Shown here one piece after another: positions 52,124 to 60,380 of a DNA stretch of 64,000 bases; positions within the stretch are counted from its first letter, which is position 1, and every line of letters begins with the position of its first letter. Position numbers and translations under genes: made by a program. Source of the stretch: Bradyrhizobium sp. CB1015 (GTDB lineage: Bacteria; Pseudomonadota; Alphaproteobacteria; Rhizobiales; Xanthobacteraceae); the NCBI RefSeq assembly GCF_025200925.1, contig NZ_CP104174.1:7881001-7945000 (forward strand), in the 5' to 3' direction. Under the pieces are notes generated by a model. That model was not told the DNA's origin and searched no databases. It was given only the letters and a program-made list of their open reading frames with translations.

Positions 52124-52373
52124 TCAGCGCCTGATATAGACAGGCTTTCGCTTCTCAAGGAAGGCCCTGATGCCTTCCGAAAACTCTCGCACAAAAATTC
52201 TTGCCGGCACCCTTGAGCACGACGACGCGCGTGTCGCGATTGCGTTGCAGGCCCTGGAAATAGTCGTTGAGCGCATCGATCAGCGCAGGATCGAGCGCGT
52301 TGAGGTGCTCGGGCCGATTGAGCGTCACCCGGTCGACGCCGTCGTTGTGCTCGATCAGCAGCGGTTGGGACAT
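52124..52373 (-). pseudogene. Enoyl-CoA hydratase remnant with internal deletion and frame break
   Basis: From ATG 52373 the frame encodes a crotonase N-terminus (MSQPLLIEHNDGVDRVTLNR, then PEHLNALDPALIDAL and VVVLKGAGKNFCA). It then shifts. In the next frame the following bases encode EFSEGIRAFLEKRKPVYIRR and stop at 52124, the usual C-terminal end of enoyl-CoA hydratases. About 190 middle residues (both oxyanion loops and catalytic acids) are missing, so it cannot be active. It lies between the SDR and the ligase, where a complete hydratase would be expected in a beta-oxidation operon. Confidence 0.85.
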
Positions 52374-52407
52374 GGGGCCTCGTGCATCGGTCGTGAGCCG
52401 GACTGCG

Positions 52408-52430
52408 ACCCTCCCCTGGAAGGGAAGGGT
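52408..52430. repeat. Short hairpin, family D fragment
   Basis: accctcccct ... agggaagggt is a near-perfect inverted pair around tgga, matching the left end of the family D repeats. It lies between the SDR stop and the remnant hydratase start. Confidence 0.6.
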
Positions 52431-52444
52431 TAGAAGAGCGCCGC

Positions 52445-53203
52445 TTACCGCGGTGCCATCCTAATCGCACCGTCGAGGCGGATGGTCTCGCCGTTCAGCA
52501 TCGGGTTCTCGACGATGTGCACCGCCAGCATGCCGTATTCAGCGGCGTCGCCGAGACGCGAGGGATGCGGCACCTGGGCGCCGAGGCTCTTACGGGCTTC
52601 TTCGTTCAAGCCCATCAGCAGCGGGGTGAAGAACAGGCCGGGCGCGATGGTGTTGACGCGGATCTTCTGGCTGGCGAGATCGCGCGCGGCCGGCAGCGTG
52701 AGGCCGACGACGCCGCCCTTTGACGCCGAATAGGCGATCTGGCCGATCTGGCCTTCGTAAGCGGCAACCGACGCCGTGTTGATGATGACGCCGCGCTCTT
52801 CGCCGATGGGCTCCGCAGTGACCAGGCGCTCGGCGAACAGACGCAGGCAGTTGAAGGTGCCGATCAGGTTGACGTTGATGATGCGCGCGAACTTTTCCAG
52901 CGGATAGACGCCGTCGCGGCCGACGATGCGCTGCGAGCCGCCGATGCCGGCGCAGTTCATCAGCACGCGGGCGACGCCGTGTGCGGCTTCCGCTTTGGCA
53001 ATCGCAGCCTTGATCTGCTCCTCGCTGGTGACGTCGGCGTGCAGCGCGACGCCCTTCACCTCAGCGGCCACCTTCTCGGCGTTTTCCTTGCTCTGATCGA
53101 TCACGCCGATCTTGGCGCCCTTGGCCGCCATGGCGCGGGCGGTCGCGGCACCAAGGCCCGAACCACCGCCGGTGATGAGAACGGCTACGTCTTTCAACTG
53201 CAT
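52445..53203 (-). CDS. SDR-family 3-hydroxyacyl-CoA dehydrogenase-like protein
   Basis: 252-aa SDR with a complete active site: ITGGGSGLGAATARAMAAKG, VLMNCAGIGGSQRIVGRDGV, NTASVAAYEGQIGQIAYSAS-K-GGVVGL (Ser and YSASK), and APGLFFTPLLMGLNEEARKS. It belongs to the 17-beta-HSD10 / type II 3-hydroxyacyl-CoA dehydrogenase group, the third step of beta-oxidation. ATG 53203. It is the first structural gene of the minus-strand operon, downstream of the TetR regulator. Confidence 0.93.
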   Translation of the reverse strand: MQLKDVAVLITGGGSGLGAATARAMAAKGAKIGVIDQSKENAEKVAAEVKGVALHADVTSEEQIKAAIAKAEAAHGVARVLMNCAGIGGSQRIVGRDGVYPLEKFARIINVNLIGTFNCLRLFAERLVTAEPIGEERGVIINTASVAAYEGQIGQIAYSASKGGVVGLTLPAARDLASQKIRVNTIAPGLFFTPLLMGLNEEARKSLGAQVPHPSRLGDAAEYGMLAVHIVENPMLNGETIRLDGAIRMAPR

Positions 53204-53270
53204 TGCGTGTACCTTTCCTCTACCTTTTCCTTGGGCGTTTCTTCTCTAGATTTGTGAAGTATCGGCCGGA

Positions 53271-53930
53271 CTATCCGGTCGCGGCAGCTTCCTCGGCTTG
53301 CGTGAGGATGCCGCCGCAGATCAGCGTTTCCATGTGCTTGATATATTGCCGGCAGACATCGTCGGTGACCGGGCCGACGCCGGTGGCGCGGGACATCGCG
53401 TGCCGGCCGAAGAACAGATGATCGCAGGCACCGATCAGGCTGGTGTAGAACAGCACCGGATCGGTCGGGCGGAATTCGCCGCGGCTGACGCCTTCAGCCA
53501 GCAAGCGGCGGTGGAAGTCCAAGAGCGGCGCAACGAAGAACTTCGAGACTTCGTCGGCAGAGCTCGCGCTGGTCTCGTGCAAGAGATAGTGGATCAGCCG
53601 GTTCATATAGGGGAACCGGTGATAGGCGCGGATGATGCCGGCGATATGCAGCTTCAGCTTCGCTGTCGACGTGATCGGCTGCGCCAGCAGATATTCGAGA
53701 TTGGACATCTCGGTGGCGGCATCCCGCGCGAGCAGCGCCAGCAAGAGACCGTCCTTGTTGCCGAAGTGGTACTTGACCAGCGCAGCGTTGGCGCCCGACT
53801 TCTGCGCAATGTCGGAGAGCGAGATCTCGATCGAGGAGCGTTCGATCATCAGCTCGCTCGCGGCCACCAGCAATTTCTCTGCCGTGGAATTTTTCCCGCT
53901 CGGAAGCCTGTTCGGTACGCTGGTCGCCAC
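53271..53930 (-). CDS. TetR/AcrR-family regulator
   Basis: 219 aa. N-terminal HTH: AEKLLVAASELMIERSSIEI, LSDIAQKSGANAALVKYHFG, NKDGLLLALLARDAATEMSN. The C-terminal domain resembles TetR regulators of fatty-acid and acyl-CoA genes (DFHRRLLAEGVSRGEFRPTD). Divergent from the thiolase at 54084 and co-oriented with the SDR-ligase-ACAD operon, so it probably controls both. The 153-bp gap to the thiolase contains attgatcgattgactaa-like AT-rich sequence around 54000-54017. Confidence 0.92.
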   Translation of the reverse strand: MATSVPNRLPSGKNSTAEKLLVAASELMIERSSIEISLSDIAQKSGANAALVKYHFGNKDGLLLALLARDAATEMSNLEYLLAQPITSTAKLKLHIAGIIRAYHRFPYMNRLIHYLLHETSASSADEVSKFFVAPLLDFHRRLLAEGVSRGEFRPTDPVLFYTSLIGACDHLFFGRHAMSRATGVGPVTDDVCRQYIKHMETLICGGILTQAEEAAATG

Positions 53931-54083
53931 GGAGATCCCTGTTTGGCCGCTGGAAGCAGGGCGCAGATAAGCGCAAGCAGCGCCTCATCACAAGAGTTAA
54001 TTGATCGATTGACTAAACGATCTCCAGCCCCTTAAATCCGTCCCCGACAACCAACCCAATCAAGAATTCAGGGAGAGACCGAA

Positions 54084-55256
54084 ATGGCCGAGGCTTACAT
54101 CGTCGCCGCTGCGCGTACCGCCGGCGGGCGCAAGGGGGGCCGCCTCGCCGGCTGGCATCCGGCCGATCTCGCCGCCAAGGTCCTGGACGAGCTGGTCGAC
54201 CGCACCAAGGTCGACCCCGCCCAGGTCGAGGACGTGATCATGGGCTGCGTGATGCAGGTCGGCGAGCAGTCCAACAACGTCGCGCGCAATGCGATCATGG
54301 CGTCGAAACTGCCGGAGAGCGTGCCGGGCACCTCGATCGACCGCCAGTGCGGCTCTTCGCAGCAGGCGCTGCACTTCGCCGCGCAGGCGGTGATGTCCGG
54401 CGCGATGGATGTCGTGATCGCCGCCGGGGTGGAATCGATGACGCGGGTGCCGATGGGCCTGTCGTCGCAGCTTCCGGCCAAGAACGGCTTTGGCAATTAC
54501 AAGAGCCCGGGCATCGAGAAGAAGTATCCCAACATCGTATTCAGCCAGTTCACCGGCGCGGAGATGATGGCCGAGAAGTACGGCCTCTCCAAGGATGAGC
54601 TCGACGAATATTCTTACCAGAGCCATCAGCGCGCGATCGCGGCGACGCAAGGAGGCCACTTCAAGAAGGAGATCGTGCCGCTCGACATCACCCGCGCCGA
54701 CGGCAGCAAGGACACCCACCACATCGACGAAGGCATCCGTTTCGATGTCACGCTCGACGGCATCAAGGGCGTCAAGCTGATCGCCGAGAACGGCAAGCTG
54801 ACCGCGGCCAGCGCCAGCCAGATCTGCGACGGCGCCTCCGGCGTCATGGTCGTGAACGAGAAAGGCCTGAAGCAGCTCGGCGTCAAGCCGCTCGCGCGCG
54901 TCCATCACATGACAATGACCGGCGGCGATCCCGTGATCATGCTCGATGCTCCCTTGCACGCGACCAAGCGTGCCCTGGAGAAGGCCGGCATGAAGATCGG
55001 CGACATCGACCTGTTCGAGGTCAACGAGGCCTTCGCCTCGGTGCCGACCGCGTGGCTGAAGACCACCGGCGCCGACCCTGACAGCCTCAACGTCAACGGC
55101 GGCGCTATCGCGCTCGGCCACCCCCTCGGCGGCTCCGGCACCAAGCTGATGACGACGCTGGTGCACGCCCTGCACCAGCGCGGCAAGCGTTATGGTCTGC
55201 AGACCATGTGCGAAGGCGGCGGCATGGCCAACGTGACGATCGTGGAGCGGCTGTAA
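54084..55256 (+). CDS. Acetyl-CoA acetyltransferase / thiolase
   Basis: 390-aa thiolase. N-terminal nucleophile Cys in SIDRQCGSSQQALHFAAQAV; ESMTRVPMGL; C-terminal VNEAFASVPTAWL with NGGAIALGHPLGGSGTKLM (the His of GHPLG) and second Cys in MCEGGGMANVTIVERL. Full length, all catalytic residues present. It would carry out the last step of the pathway, cleaving a 3-ketoacyl-CoA. gggagag precedes ATG 54084. Followed by the acyl-CoA ligase at 55374. Confidence 0.95.
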   Translation: MAEAYIVAAARTAGGRKGGRLAGWHPADLAAKVLDELVDRTKVDPAQVEDVIMGCVMQVGEQSNNVARNAIMASKLPESVPGTSIDRQCGSSQQALHFAAQAVMSGAMDVVIAAGVESMTRVPMGLSSQLPAKNGFGNYKSPGIEKKYPNIVFSQFTGAEMMAEKYGLSKDELDEYSYQSHQRAIAATQGGHFKKEIVPLDITRADGSKDTHHIDEGIRFDVTLDGIKGVKLIAENGKLTAASASQICDGASGVMVVNEKGLKQLGVKPLARVHHMTMTGGDPVIMLDAPLHATKRALEKAGMKIGDIDLFEVNEAFASVPTAWLKTTGADPDSLNVNGGAIALGHPLGGSGTKLMTTLVHALHQRGKRYGLQTMCEGGGMANVTIVERL

Positions 55257-55268
55257 GAAAAACAAAAG

Positions 55269-55357
55269 CGAGTAGTGAGTGGCGAGTAGCGAATGGTGAG
55301 TAGGCGAAGAGCGGTTTGCCCTTCTTCCCTATTCGCCACTCGCTACTCGCCATTCGC
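55269..55357. repeat. Palindromic repeat of GAGTAG-type units
   Basis: Left side gcgagtagtgagtggcgagt ... and right side cactcgctactcgccattcg are inverted imperfectly. It is built from short gcgagta/gcgaatg units and lies between the thiolase and ligase genes. Confidence 0.75.
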
Positions 55358-55373
55358 ATTTTGAGGAAACGCC

Positions 55374-56918
55374 ATGACCCACCCCTCCATCCATGCCCGC
55401 ACGACGCCCGACAAGATCGCCTACCGGATGGCCGGCACCGGCAAGGCGATCACCTATCGCGAGCTCGACGAGCTCTCGAACCAGGGCGCGCAGCTGTTTC
55501 GCTCGCTTGGCCTCAAGGCCGGCGACCACATCGCGCTGTTGATGGAGAACCGCCTCGCCTTCATGGAGCTGTGCTGGGCCGCGCAACGCAGCGGGCTCTA
55601 TTACACCGCGATCAGCCGCTACCTGAAGCAGGACGAGATCGACTACATCATCGCCGATTGCGGCGCCAAGGTCGTGATCACCACGCCGAAATGCGCCGAC
55701 CAGATCAAGGGCCTGATCAAGGGCACGCCCGGCGAGCCGATCTTCTACATGATGGACGAGCCGCTGCCCGGCTTCCGCTCCTACGACAAGGAAGCGGCGG
55801 CGCAGCCGACCACGCCGATTGCCGACGAAGTCGCCGGCTACGACATGCTGTATTCGTCGGGCACCACCGGCCGCCCGAAGGGAATCAAGAAGGCTTTCGA
55901 AGGCAACAGGATCGACGTGCCGAACGCCTTCCTGCGCGTGCTCTGCGCCGACATGTGCGGCATGAACGCCGAGAGCACCTATCTGTCGCCGGCCCCGCTC
56001 TATCATGCGGCGCCCCTGCGCTTCAACATGATGGCGATCGTGCTCGGCGGCACCTCCATCATCATGGAGCATTTTGACGCCGAAGAGTTCTTGAAGCTGG
56101 TCGAGAAATACAAGGTGACGCAATCCCAGCTGGTGCCGACCATGTTCGTGCGCATGCTGAAGCTGCCGGACGAGGTGCGCGCCAAGTACGACGTCTCGAC
56201 GCTGAGGGGAGCGATCCATGCCGCCGCACCCTGCCCCATCGACGTCAAGGCGAAGATGATCGAATGGTGGGGACCGATCCTGATCGAGTATTACGCCGGC
56301 TCCGAAGGCAATGGCGTCACCGTCTGCAACTCGCAGCAATGGCTGGAGCACCGCGGCAGCGTCGGCCGCGCCGTGGTCGGCAAGATCAAGATTCTCGACG
56401 AGAACGACGAGGAGCAGCCGGCCGGCGAGATCGGCACCGTCTATTTCGCCGACGCGCCCGCGTTCACCTATCACAATGATCCCGAGAAGACGAAGAAGGC
56501 CTACAACGCCAGGGGATGGTCGACGCTCGGCGATGTCGGCTATCTCGACAAGGACGGCTTCCTCTATCTCACCGACCGCAAGTCCTACATGATCATCTCC
56601 GGCGGGGTGAACATCTACCCGCAGGAGACGGAGGACGTGCTGATCACGCACCCTGAGGTCGCCGACGTCGCGGTGTTCGGTGTGCCGAACGAAGAGATGG
56701 GCGAAGAGGTCAAGGCGGTGGTGCAGCCGCACGACATGAGCCGCGCCGGCAAGGCGCTGGAGGCCGATCTGATCGCCTATTGCAAGGGCCGTCTCTCCGC
56801 GATCAAGTGCCCGCGCTCGATCGACTTCGAAGCCGAGCTGCCGCGCACGCCCACCGGCAAGCTGGTGAAGCGGCACCTACGCGATCGGTATTGGCCGAAG
56901 ACGACGGCGAAGATTTAG
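55374..56918 (+). CDS. Acyl-CoA synthetase (AMP-dependent ligase)
   Basis: 514 aa. A3 motif YSSGTTGRPKGIKKA; A5 YYAGSEGNGVTVCNSQ; A7 GWSTLGDVGYLDKDGFLYLT; A8 DRKSYMIISGGVNIYPQETE; A10 ELPRTPTGKLVKRHLRDRYW with the catalytic Lys of TGKLVK. Complete, full length. Fatty-acid or aryl-acid substrate not resolved, but it differs clearly from the ligase at 50209. gaggaaacgcc precedes ATG. Probably in the same regulon as the thiolase, with the pair facing opposite to the ACAD operon. Confidence 0.94.
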   Translation: MTHPSIHARTTPDKIAYRMAGTGKAITYRELDELSNQGAQLFRSLGLKAGDHIALLMENRLAFMELCWAAQRSGLYYTAISRYLKQDEIDYIIADCGAKVVITTPKCADQIKGLIKGTPGEPIFYMMDEPLPGFRSYDKEAAAQPTTPIADEVAGYDMLYSSGTTGRPKGIKKAFEGNRIDVPNAFLRVLCADMCGMNAESTYLSPAPLYHAAPLRFNMMAIVLGGTSIIMEHFDAEEFLKLVEKYKVTQSQLVPTMFVRMLKLPDEVRAKYDVSTLRGAIHAAAPCPIDVKAKMIEWWGPILIEYYAGSEGNGVTVCNSQQWLEHRGSVGRAVVGKIKILDENDEEQPAGEIGTVYFADAPAFTYHNDPEKTKKAYNARGWSTLGDVGYLDKDGFLYLTDRKSYMIISGGVNIYPQETEDVLITHPEVADVAVFGVPNEEMGEEVKAVVQPHDMSRAGKALEADLIAYCKGRLSAIKCPRSIDFEAELPRTPTGKLVKRHLRDRYWPKTTAKI

Positions 56919-56927
56919 GGTGTTCTT

Positions 56928-57087
56928 ACCCTCCCCTGGAGGGCCCTGGAGGGGGAGGGTCGATGCGCGTGTCGCGAAGCGGAATGCGCAGCGGGGTGGG
57001 GTGATCTCTCCACACGAGACACTGCCCGAGTGGAGAGATCACCCCGCCCCGGCGCTGCGCGCCGACCCTCCCCCTCCAGGGGAGGGT
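56928..57087. repeat. Palindromic intergenic repeat, family D
   Basis: accctcccctggagggccct ... ccccctccaggggagggt, with a tandem repeat of ccctggaggg inside the left end. It lies between convergent ligase and ogt genes. Confidence 0.85.
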
Positions 57088-57097
57088 GAAGCGGAGA

Positions 57098-57640
57098 TCA
57101 ATCAAACAAGCTCGGCGTGTGGTTCACCAGCGCGCCTTCGATCTCCAGCATCTTCAGCTTGGTCACTACCCCGCCATTCGCGGAGAAGCCCCCGGGCTTG
57201 TTGCGGGCGGCGAGCACACGATGGCACGGCACCACGATCGGGCACGGGTTGCGGCCGAGCGCCTGGCCGACGTCGCGCGACAGCTGGACGCCGCCGAGCT
57301 GTTTTGCGATGTCGCCATAGGTGATGGTCTTGCCGGGCGGAATCGCGCGCGCGATCTCGTAGACGCCGCGATTGAACTCGGGCACGCCGTCGAGGTCGAG
57401 CGGGATGTCCGTGAGATCGTCCGGCTCGCCCGCGAGCAGTCTTGTCATGCGGTCGATCGCCTCTCGCACCTCGGCGGTCGGCTCGGCTTCGGTGGCGTCG
57501 GCATGGCGCTGGCTGATGCGGGTGCGGATCTTCTGCTCGCCGCCCATCGGCAATTGCGTGCCGTTGATGCCGCGCGGGCCCCAAGCGATGGCGCAAAGGC
57601 CGATCTTGGTATCGAACAGGGCAAAATGCTGGTCGGTCAT
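57098..57640 (-). CDS. ogt: Methylated-DNA--protein-cysteine methyltransferase
   Basis: 180-aa O6-methylguanine/alkyltransferase. Active-site PCHRV (in NPCPIVVPCHRVLAARNKPG), preceded by RAIPPGKTITYGDIAKQLGG and followed by FSANGGVVTKLKMLEIEGAL. The N-terminal ~60-residue domain is less conserved. ATG 57640 gives the normal family length; the longer ORF overlaps upstream sequence. Repairs alkylated DNA in a one-way (suicide) reaction. Convergent with the ligase gene; divergent from the alpha/beta hydrolase. Confidence 0.95.
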   Translation of the reverse strand: MTDQHFALFDTKIGLCAIAWGPRGINGTQLPMGGEQKIRTRISQRHADATEAEPTAEVREAIDRMTRLLAGEPDDLTDIPLDLDGVPEFNRGVYEIARAIPPGKTITYGDIAKQLGGVQLSRDVGQALGRNPCPIVVPCHRVLAARNKPGGFSANGGVVTKLKMLEIEGALVNHTPSLFD

Positions 57641-57776
57641 GGCCTGGTTCCTGAGCTTGCGTCCTCGTCGCATGCCCCAATGTGCTCTCGGCCTAAATCT
57701 AGGCTTGGAAATAGTTGCGATCCACCCGGTTTCCGGGAATCTTGCACAGGAGTTCCGCCCGTCCCGCGAGTCCCGA

Positions 57777-58595
57777 ATGCAAAGCCTCCACGTCAACGGT
57801 TACGACATGCCCTATCTCGACGTGGGCGAAGACAGGGGCCGGCCGCCGCTGGTCTGCGTGCACGGCTCGCTGAACGACTTCCGCGTCTGGGGCTGCGTGC
57901 TGGGGCCGCTGACGCAGCGGCATCGGGTGATCGCCGTCAGCCTGCGCCACTTCTTTCCGGAAAAATGGGATGGGGTCGGTGACACCTATTCGATCGCCCA
58001 GCATGTCGAGGACGTCATCGCCTTCATCGACAAGCTCGATCTCGGGCCGGTCGACCTTATGGGCCATTCCCGCGGCGGGCATATCTGCTTCCGCGTCGCG
58101 CAGCAGCGGCCCGATCTCTTGCGCCGGCTGATCCTGGCCGAGCCCGGCGGCGAGCTCGATGCGAGTCTCGATCCGGATTACGTCGGCGGTCCCTCGCCGC
58201 TGCTGGCGCGCTTCACGGCCTCGGCCGAGAAGATCGCGGCCGGCGATGTCGACGTTGGGCTCGCCGTCTTTGTCGACACGCTGGAAGGCCCCGGCACCTG
58301 GCCGCGGCTGCCGGCGATGGTGAAGCAGAACCTGCGCGACAACGCCTATACCCTGATCGGCCAGGTCCGCGACAACCGCCCGCCGTTCTCCAAGGCGGAT
58401 GCGGAGTCCATCAAGATGCCGACGCTGTTCATCCTGGGCGCGCGGACCAAGGGCCTGCTGCCGAAGGTGCTGCATGCGCTCGCGGCGCATGTGCGCTATT
58501 CCAAGACGGCGATCATCCCGAATGCAACGCATCCGATGTTCGAGCAGGCGCCGCAGAAATTCTCCGAAGTGGTTTTGGATTTTCTGGCGAGCTGA
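57777..58595 (+). CDS. Alpha/beta hydrolase (tandem copy 1)
   Basis: 272-aa hydrolase. SLHVNGYDMPYLDVGEDRGR at the N-terminus; oxyanion VCVHGSLNDFRVWG; nucleophile elbow LMGHSRGGHICFRVAQ (Ser); C-terminal NATHPMFEQAPQKF with catalytic His; acid Asp in a preceding strand. It shares most of its sequence with the next gene (NGYDMxYLxVG, SLRHFFPExWD, DLMGHSRGGH), 2 bp downstream, so this is a tandem duplication. ATG 57777 is preferred; longer frames start in antisense. Substrate unknown. Confidence 0.92.
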   Translation: MQSLHVNGYDMPYLDVGEDRGRPPLVCVHGSLNDFRVWGCVLGPLTQRHRVIAVSLRHFFPEKWDGVGDTYSIAQHVEDVIAFIDKLDLGPVDLMGHSRGGHICFRVAQQRPDLLRRLILAEPGGELDASLDPDYVGGPSPLLARFTASAEKIAAGDVDVGLAVFVDTLEGPGTWPRLPAMVKQNLRDNAYTLIGQVRDNRPPFSKADAESIKMPTLFILGARTKGLLPKVLHALAAHVRYSKTAIIPNATHPMFEQAPQKFSEVVLDFLAS

Positions 58596-58597
58596 CC

Positions 58598-59410
58598 ATG
58601 CAGAGCTTCCGCGTCAACGGTTACGACATGGCCTATCTCGAGGTCGGAAGCGGCCCGCCGCTGGTCTGCGTGCATGGCACGTTAGGTGATTTCCGCACCT
58701 GGTATTCGGTGCTCGGTCCGCTGTCGAGAAGCCATCGCGTGATCTCGGTCAGCCTGCGGCATTTCTTTCCCGAGCATTGGGACGCCGTCGGCGACGACTA
58801 CAAGATGGCGCAGCATGTCGCCGATACGATCGCCTTCATCGCGCAGGTCAAGCCCGGCCCCGTCGACCTGATGGGCCATTCGCGCGGCGGCCACATTGCC
58901 TTCCGCGTGGCGCAGGCGCGGCCTGATCTGTTGCGCAAGCTGGTGCTGGCCGAGCCCGGCGGCGATCTCGACGCATCCCTGCCTGTGCCCGAGGGCACGC
59001 CCGCGCATCCGCCGCTGGCGGCGCGCACGGCGCGATCGGTCGAGATGATCCGCGCCGGCGACCTCGAGGGCGCGCTGCGGAATTTCTACGAGGGCATCGA
59101 GGGCGACGGCTCCTGGCGGCGCGTGCCGGCTGCGGCCAAGCAGCAACTCCGCGACAACGCGCTCACCTTGCTCGGCCAGATCAACGAGCAGCGCCGGCCC
59201 TACACGCTCAGCGATGCGCAGGCCATCAGGACGCCGACGCTGCTGATCGGCGGCGGCGCCACCACCGGCAGCCTGTCGGTGATGTGGCGCGTGCTGGCCG
59301 CGCATATCGCGGGCGCTGAAACGGCGGTGATCGCGAATGCCGGCCACTGGATGTTCGAGCAGGCGCCGCTGAAGTTCGGCGAAGTGGTGGACAGGTTCCT
59401 GGCGAAATAG
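58598..59410 (+). CDS. Alpha/beta hydrolase (tandem copy 2)
   Basis: 270-aa paralog of the preceding gene: SFRVNGYDMAYLEVGSGPPL, VCVHGTLGDFRTWYSVLGPL, DLMGHSRGGHIAFRVAQARP, and NAGHWMFEQAPLKFGEVVDR. The catalytic Ser and His are conserved in both, so both should be active. Translation is nearly coupled (2-bp spacer). In copy 1 the His region reads NATHPMF and here NAGHWMF, so substrate specificity may have diverged. Confidence 0.92.
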   Translation: MQSFRVNGYDMAYLEVGSGPPLVCVHGTLGDFRTWYSVLGPLSRSHRVISVSLRHFFPEHWDAVGDDYKMAQHVADTIAFIAQVKPGPVDLMGHSRGGHIAFRVAQARPDLLRKLVLAEPGGDLDASLPVPEGTPAHPPLAARTARSVEMIRAGDLEGALRNFYEGIEGDGSWRRVPAAAKQQLRDNALTLLGQINEQRRPYTLSDAQAIRTPTLLIGGGATTGSLSVMWRVLAAHIAGAETAVIANAGHWMFEQAPLKFGEVVDRFLAK

Positions 59411-59537
59411 CTCCTCCCCTTTCTGACGAAAACAACCCCATGCACAGTAGACGGCCGCAGCAATATCAATGACTTAGGAACATCGCAGAGCGGGGGTCGA
59501 GCCGCGCTTGACCCCCTGCCCCTCCGGGGGTATCTTC

Positions 59538-59557
59538 GAATACGGAATTCCGTATTC
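59538..59557. promoter_or_regulatory. Perfect 20-bp palindrome, candidate GntR operator
   Basis: gaatacggaattccgtattc is fully self-complementary. It ends 29 bp before the start of the FCD-type GntR regulator, in the promoter position expected for autoregulation. FCD regulators bind such symmetric sites. No second copy was noticed by eye elsewhere in the window. Confidence 0.65.
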
Positions 59558-59586
59558 CGTTTTGACGATCCGTTGGAGCTGCCGGC

Positions 59587-60264
59587 GTGATTCCTCTCGA
59601 CCCGCTCCCGAACCTGATCGACCAGGTCTATTCGCGGATCCTGGAAGCGATCTCCGACCGCACGCTTCAGCCCGGCCAGCGCATTCGGCAGAACGAGCTC
59701 GCCGACAGGCTCGGCGTGTCGCGCCAGCCGGTGTCGCATGCGCTGCATCTGCTGCACCGGCAGGGCCTGGTCGCCGAGAGCGGCCGTCGCGGCTTTGAAG
59801 TGACACAGCTCGATCCTGCGCGCATCCGCCAGCTCTACGAGGTGCGCGGCGCCATCGACGCGCTGGCGGCCCGGCTTGCGGCGACGCGCGCGGCCAGCGA
59901 CGCGGCGGGACGCGCGCGCCTGGAGACAGCGCTCGCCGCCGGGCGCCGCACCGACCACGACACGATTCTATCCGAGCTCATCACCCTCGATGTCGATTTT
60001 CACCGCGCGATCTATCAGCTCGCCGGCAATCCCGTGATCGAGGAGACCATGGCGCCGCAATGGCCGCATATGCGGCGCTCGATGGCCACAGTGCTGTCGG
60101 AGCTCGACTATCGGGCCAAGGCCTGGGCGGAGCACGCCGATATTGCCGGACACATTCTGAGCGGCAACGCGAAAGCGGCCGAACGCGCAGCGCTCGCGCA
60201 CGCGCAGACGGCGGGACGGATGACCGAGGAGAGATTGCGGGCAACGGAAGAGGCGGCGGCGTAG
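59587..60264 (+). CDS. GntR-family regulator, FCD (FadR-like) domain
   Basis: 225 aa. Winged helix: LPNLIDQVYSRILEAISDRT, LQPGQRIRQNELADRLGVSR, QPVSHALHLLHRQGLVAESG. The FCD effector domain (~residues 90-215) has the metal-binding Asp/His pattern (LDVDFHRAIYQLAGNPVIEE, then EHADIAGHILSGNAKAAERA). It likely represses the downstream dioxygenase-linked genes and itself through the palindrome at 59538. ATG 59587 follows ggagctgccgg, with a weaker site. Confidence 0.93.
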   Translation: MIPLDPLPNLIDQVYSRILEAISDRTLQPGQRIRQNELADRLGVSRQPVSHALHLLHRQGLVAESGRRGFEVTQLDPARIRQLYEVRGAIDALAARLAATRAASDAAGRARLETALAAGRRTDHDTILSELITLDVDFHRAIYQLAGNPVIEETMAPQWPHMRRSMATVLSELDYRAKAWAEHADIAGHILSGNAKAAERAALAHAQTAGRMTEERLRATEEAAA

Positions 60265-60275
60265 CCATTTGCACC

Positions 60276-60351
60276 GTCATTCCGGACGCGCAAAGCGCGA
60301 TCCGGAATCTCGAGGTTCCGGGTTCGCCGCTGCGCGGCGCCCCGGAACGAC
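60276..60351. repeat. Palindromic intergenic repeat, family A
   Basis: gtcattccggacgcgcaaag ... gcggcgccccggaacgac, shortened copy lacking the inner ggtgcgcaattgcgcacc. It lies between the GntR and PhyH genes. Confidence 0.8.
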
Positions 60352-60380
60352 AACAAAAATCAAAGCAGGAGGACGACCCG

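Noticed and set aside
6013..60351. CRISPR array formed by the family A repeats
   Set aside because: The copies are thousands of bases apart and single, with palindromic ends and no regular spacers.
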